Of a stretch of DNA of 15,895 nt, positions 12,835 to 15,895 are shown piece by piece; the stretch's first letter is position 1, and each line of letters opens with the position of its first letter. Below the pieces are notes generated by a model. The model was not told the DNA's origin and made no database searches. It worked only from the letters and a program-made list of their open reading frames with translations. Position numbers and translations under genes: made by a program. The DNA is from Actinomycetota bacterium (lineage in GTDB: Bacteria > Actinomycetota > Actinomycetes > Streptosporangiales > Streptosporangiaceae). The DNA lies in contig PLIQ01000091.1 in NCBI GenBank assembly GCA_003140115.1, positions 1 to 15,895 on the forward strand, written 5' to 3'.

Positions 12835-15600
12835 GTGCGGACGATGAGGACTGAGTCGCCGCTGGCGCCAGACGTCACGACGGCTGACGCTTCCGGCGCG
12901 GCGTTGTCCTGGCGGCGGCGCGGCGACGTGGTGGCCGTCGTGCTGCTCATCGCGCTGCCGGTCGTCATCTACGGCGTGCCCGCGTTGCTCGGGCGCGCCG
13001 TTCTTCCCGGTGACGACCTGACCCAGAGCCTTCCCCTGCGCGAGCTGGCTGGGCGTGAGATCCGGGCCGGGCACCTGCCGCTGTTCGATCCGTATATCTG
13101 GAGCGGCGCGCCGCTGCTGGCGGGGTGGAACGCGGCGGCTGCCTACCCGCTCACCTGGCTGTTCGTCATGCTGCCCGGCATCGCCGCGTGGACGCTCAAC
13201 ATGATCGCCACCTGGGCGGCGGCCGGGCTCGGGATGTTCTGCTTTCTGCGGGCTCTGCGGCTGGCCAGCCTGGCCAGTTTCCTCGGCGCGTTCTCGTTCG
13301 CCTTCGCCGGGGCCATGTCGGCGCAGGTGACGCACTTCGGCCTGGTAGCCGGGCTGAGCTGGGTGCCGCTGGCGCTGCTAAGCATTCTGCGGCTCTCGCA
13401 AGACCGTCCTTGGCCTTCCCGGCTCGGCTGGGTAGCGGTCCTGGCCACGGCGATGGGCCTGGTGATCCTGGCGGGCGAGCCGCGGGCCATCGACGACGCC
13501 TGCGTGATCCTGCTGATCTACACGGTGTGGCAGGTCGCCCGGCTGGGGCGCCGCGCGGGCCCGGCCGCCGTTTCGGTCGTGGCGGGCCTGGCCCTGGGGG
13601 CCGGCCTGGGAGCGGTGCAGTGGCTGCCCGGGTTGGCCACGATCGCGAGCTCGCAGCGCGGGGCTGATTCGATGGCCCTGTACAGTTCCGGGTCGCTTCC
13701 GGTGCGGTGGGTGCTGCTGACCCTAGTGCCCGACCTCCTCGGCGGGTCCGGGTCGCTCGGCCAGCCGAGCTTCTTCGGGTTCTACAACCTGACCGAGGTG
13801 ACGAGCTACGTCGGCATTCTCCCGCTCGTCGCCGCGTTCGCTCTCCTCGGACGGCTACGGTGGCGCTCCCGGCCCCCGGACTGGCTGGTCTGGCACATCA
13901 TGGCGCTCGCCGGGGTGGCGCTGGCGCTGGGCGGCAACACGCCGCTCGGAAACGTGCTGTACCACCTGCCGTTGTTCGGCGATCAGCGGCTGCAGAGCCG
14001 CAACATCCTGGTGCTGGACCTGGCGCTGGCCGTGCTGCTCGCCTACTGGGCCGACCAGCCCTTCGGGCAGACACGGACCCGGCCGGTCACCCGGGAGACG
14101 GTACTGGGCGTGCTACCGCCACTGGCGGTGATGGCCGCCGCCGTGCTCGGGCTCACCTGGGGGGCGGGCTGGATTCGCTGGGTGGGACTGAACATCAGCC
14201 CGAGCGCCAGCACGGTCAGCCACCTGAAGCCGTACCTGCTTCCGTATGCGGTGCTGGGCGCCGCCGCGGCCGCGCTGGTGATCTTCGGACGACGGCTCGG
14301 GCGCAGGCTCGGCTCACGCCTGATGGCCGGCTTCGTCGTCGTCGACGTGATCGTGTTCACCATCCTTTGCGTGGTCGAGGTCGGGCCCGGCGTTTTGAGC
14401 GGTAGTCCGGGTGCTTCCGCCGCCTCCGCAGGCTCCGTGGCCGGCCTGACGGTGACGACGGCCGCCACGGGCACGCTGCGCCCGGCCGGGGCGCTGGGCT
14501 ACCCAGGGCGTTTCGCGATCTACGATCCCGATCTGCTCGATCCGAGTGAGCTGTCCGGCCTCGAGCCGCCCGATAACAACGCGGTCAGCGACCCCGCGAT
14601 GCCGTCCATGCAGGGCTACTCGTCCACCGTCGACGGCCTTTATGCGACGGTGACCGGATCACACCAGGCCACGGGGTTGGGACAGAACACGCTCGCGCCG
14701 AAGGCGGTGGCCGACGGGACCCTCGATCAGCTCGACACCACGGTCCTGCTGACCCCGTCCGCGTATCTCGTCACCACGGTCGGCGGGGCCGGGCCAGCCG
14801 GCGGGCCGGCGGGTACCGGTCAGCGCGACATCTCCGCAGGTCAGCGTGCCACCTGGTACCTGGGCAGCACGAGCGAGGTGTCCCGGGTCGAGGTGCCCGA
14901 CGCCGACGCCCGGCAGGCCGCGGCCGCTGGGATCCAGATCGGGCTCACGACGGCCGACGGCTCGACGAGCTGGTTCCGCGCGCGAGCGATGACGCCGTCG
15001 ACTCTGGCGGTCACCGTGCCCCGGCCGGTGCCGAGCGTCGCGGTGGTGGCTCAGGCGTCCGCGCGCGGCGCGCTCGGTCCGCCCTCCATCGTCGCGGCGG
15101 ACGGAAGCGTGTCCGTCGCCGACGGCCAGCTACAGGACGCGCTCGTCCCGCCGCACTGGGAGTTCGCCGGCTTCGACGGCCCGTTCGCGATCTTCGCCAA
15201 CCAGCGGGCCCAGCCGCCGCTGCGCATCCAGGCCCTCCCGGGCCGGTCCGTGACCGGCGCGTGGATCGGGCCCTCCAGTGGCCCGCCCGCCGAGCCGACG
15301 GCGGCCACGGTGTCCTCCCCGCACGGGGCCCGCGTCGTCCGCGCGGTGGCGGCGATCTCGGGCTGGAGCGCCACCTGGCACCCTCGGCAGGGGCCTGCGA
15401 CCGCGCTGGCCGTCCAGCGGGACGGCCTCGTCCAAGCGGTTGACGTACCGCCCGGACTGGGCGTGCTCACGTGGAGCTATACCCCGCCCGGCTTCGCCGT
15501 CGGCCTGGCCCTGTCACTCGCGGCGGCGGCGCTCGTTGGTGTGTTCTTGGTCCTCGGCATCCGGGCTCGACTCGGGGGACGTTTCGCCGCAACCCCATAG
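12835..15600 (+). CDS. YfhO-like multi-pass membrane protein, GT-C type
   Basis: Reported as a 921-residue protein starting at GTG 12835; an ATG at 12844 is equally possible, and neither has a clear ribosome site. A first membrane helix is at about residues 30-52. GDDLTQSLPLRELAGREIRAGHLPLFDPYIWSGAPLL (about 59-95) is the family's conserved extracellular loop, with the acidic GDD pair expected of GT-C glycosyltransferases. About ten more hydrophobic segments follow to about residue 520. Residues ~540-890 form a large soluble part, probably exported, with a last helix near 893-912. YfhO members transfer or modify sugars on cell-surface polymers such as lipoteichoic acid; the acceptor here is unknown. 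Confidence 0.85.
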   Translation: MRTMRTESPLAPDVTTADASGAALSWRRRGDVVAVVLLIALPVVIYGVPALLGRAVLPGDDLTQSLPLRELAGREIRAGHLPLFDPYIWSGAPLLAGWNAAAAYPLTWLFVMLPGIAAWTLNMIATWAAAGLGMFCFLRALRLASLASFLGAFSFAFAGAMSAQVTHFGLVAGLSWVPLALLSILRLSQDRPWPSRLGWVAVLATAMGLVILAGEPRAIDDACVILLIYTVWQVARLGRRAGPAAVSVVAGLALGAGLGAVQWLPGLATIASSQRGADSMALYSSGSLPVRWVLLTLVPDLLGGSGSLGQPSFFGFYNLTEVTSYVGILPLVAAFALLGRLRWRSRPPDWLVWHIMALAGVALALGGNTPLGNVLYHLPLFGDQRLQSRNILVLDLALAVLLAYWADQPFGQTRTRPVTRETVLGVLPPLAVMAAAVLGLTWGAGWIRWVGLNISPSASTVSHLKPYLLPYAVLGAAAAALVIFGRRLGRRLGSRLMAGFVVVDVIVFTILCVVEVGPGVLSGSPGASAASAGSVAGLTVTTAATGTLRPAGALGYPGRFAIYDPDLLDPSELSGLEPPDNNAVSDPAMPSMQGYSSTVDGLYATVTGSHQATGLGQNTLAPKAVADGTLDQLDTTVLLTPSAYLVTTVGGAGPAGGPAGTGQRDISAGQRATWYLGSTSEVSRVEVPDADARQAAAAGIQIGLTTADGSTSWFRARAMTPSTLAVTVPRPVPSVAVVAQASARGALGPPSIVAADGSVSVADGQLQDALVPPHWEFAGFDGPFAIFANQRAQPPLRIQALPGRSVTGAWIGPSSGPPAEPTAATVSSPHGARVVRAVAAISGWSATWHPRQGPATALAVQRDGLVQAVDVPPGLGVLTWSYTPPGFAVGLALSLAAAALVGVFLVLGIRARLGGRFAATP

Positions 15601-15840
15601 CACTCGTCACGTCACACGCGCGTAGCTCGCCTAACCAATGGTTGTGGGCCCTAACGGCTCTACCGAATAGGTCGCCTTCGCTGGGATCATGCGTCCCTGA
15701 TGGGGCGCGTGCACCCCTGGCCCGTAGAGCGGGACCTGCCAACTCTGCCACGATCGGGCCTGTCCGGCGGCTGGTCATCGAGGGCGCGGTGGGAGTGTGA
15801 GCGGAGCGGCGCCGGGCGGCCGGTCCATGTGGCCGGGGCA
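15601..15840. other. Non-coding tail after the YfhO-like gene
   Basis: No credible gene is seen. A short dyad AACCA-A-TGGTT is at 15633-15643. The next gene probably lies beyond the window. Confidence 0.45.
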
Positions 15841-15895
15841 GCACCGATGGAGCATCGGTGTCGTCAGGGCGGCAGCGATGGAACATTGGTGCCGC
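15841..15895. repeat. Two copies of a hairpin repeat with 31-base period
   Basis: Copy 1: CACCGAT-GGAGC-ATCGGTG (15842-15860), a perfect 7-bp stem. Copy 2: GCAGCGATGGAACATTGGTG (15872-15891), with outer GGCA/TGCC pairs at 15871-15874 and 15890-15893. The copies align at 19 of 23 positions. The pairing-partner changes mostly keep the stem (a C to T gives a G-U pair), suggesting an RNA structure. It may continue past the right edge. Confidence 0.6.

Noticed and set aside
15467..15886. 139-codon minus-strand frame at the right edge
   Set aside because: It is antisense to the end of the YfhO-like gene and runs through the hairpin repeat; Arg/Pro-rich with no motif.
1..15895. CRISPR, tRNA, rRNA or insertion sequence
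   Set aside because: I saw no regular spaced repeats with unique spacers, no cloverleaf-like sequence and no transposase. The 31-base-period repeat at the right edge has only two visible copies and an internal dyad, so it is not called CRISPR.

Overview
The window is GC-rich chromosomal DNA (long open frames, strong G/C bias at third codon positions, frequent GTG/TTG starts, GGAGG-type ribosome sites). The protein families (LysM-lysozyme, a YfhO-type membrane protein, a stand-alone CBM48 protein, GlcG/HbpS, a cytosolic-looking GH76) point to a filamentous or related actinomycete. I cannot name the genus. I see no rRNA, tRNA, CRISPR array, transposase or integrase.

Layout. (a) 1-1940, plus strand: the 3' part of a gene with a low-complexity linker and a lysozyme-like domain, then a membrane-anchored DUF4230-like protein. 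This is probably the tail of a longer envelope or secretion-type operon that begins outside the window. (b) 1982-3019, minus: a metallo-beta-lactamase-fold hydrolase of the COG1237 type. (c) 3372-4883, plus: a LysM plus lysozyme-like secreted protein, then a small Wzz-like polysaccharide chain-length/co-polymerase protein. (d) 4880-6673, minus: a CBM48 glycogen-binding-type protein, a flavodoxin/FMN-reductase-like protein and a GH76 alpha-mannanase-like enzyme, read in that order. (e) 6674-7262: a divergent region that holds two overlapping small open frames. The second (6922-7020) has a strong ribosome site and encodes a 32-residue peptide with a basic body and an aromatic, acidic tail. (f) 7263-8666, plus: a large secreted or anchored protein of unknown function with eight cysteines outside the anchor, closed by a textbook terminator. 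(g) 8745-9192: non-coding, with tandem GC repeats, a very strong G-quadruplex motif and two adjacent palindromes. (h) 9193-11302, plus: an orphan NMT1/TauT-type substrate-binding protein, a dienelactone-hydrolase-family protein and a hotdog thioesterase. (i) 11282-12626, minus: a PEP mutase/isocitrate lyase-superfamily enzyme overlapping a GlcG/HbpS-family protein. (j) 12835-15600, plus: a 921-residue YfhO-like membrane protein. (k) 15601-15895: non-coding, ending in two copies of a hairpin repeat that may continue beyond the window.

Several groups fit cell-envelope and polysaccharide biology (lysozyme-like proteins, Wzz-like, GH76, CBM48, YfhO), while 10313-12626 looks like small-molecule catabolism. 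The most unusual items are the small-peptide locus at 6758-7020, the regulatory-looking block at 8780-9016 and the repeated hairpin at 15841-15895. None of these could be tested here by database search or structure prediction.
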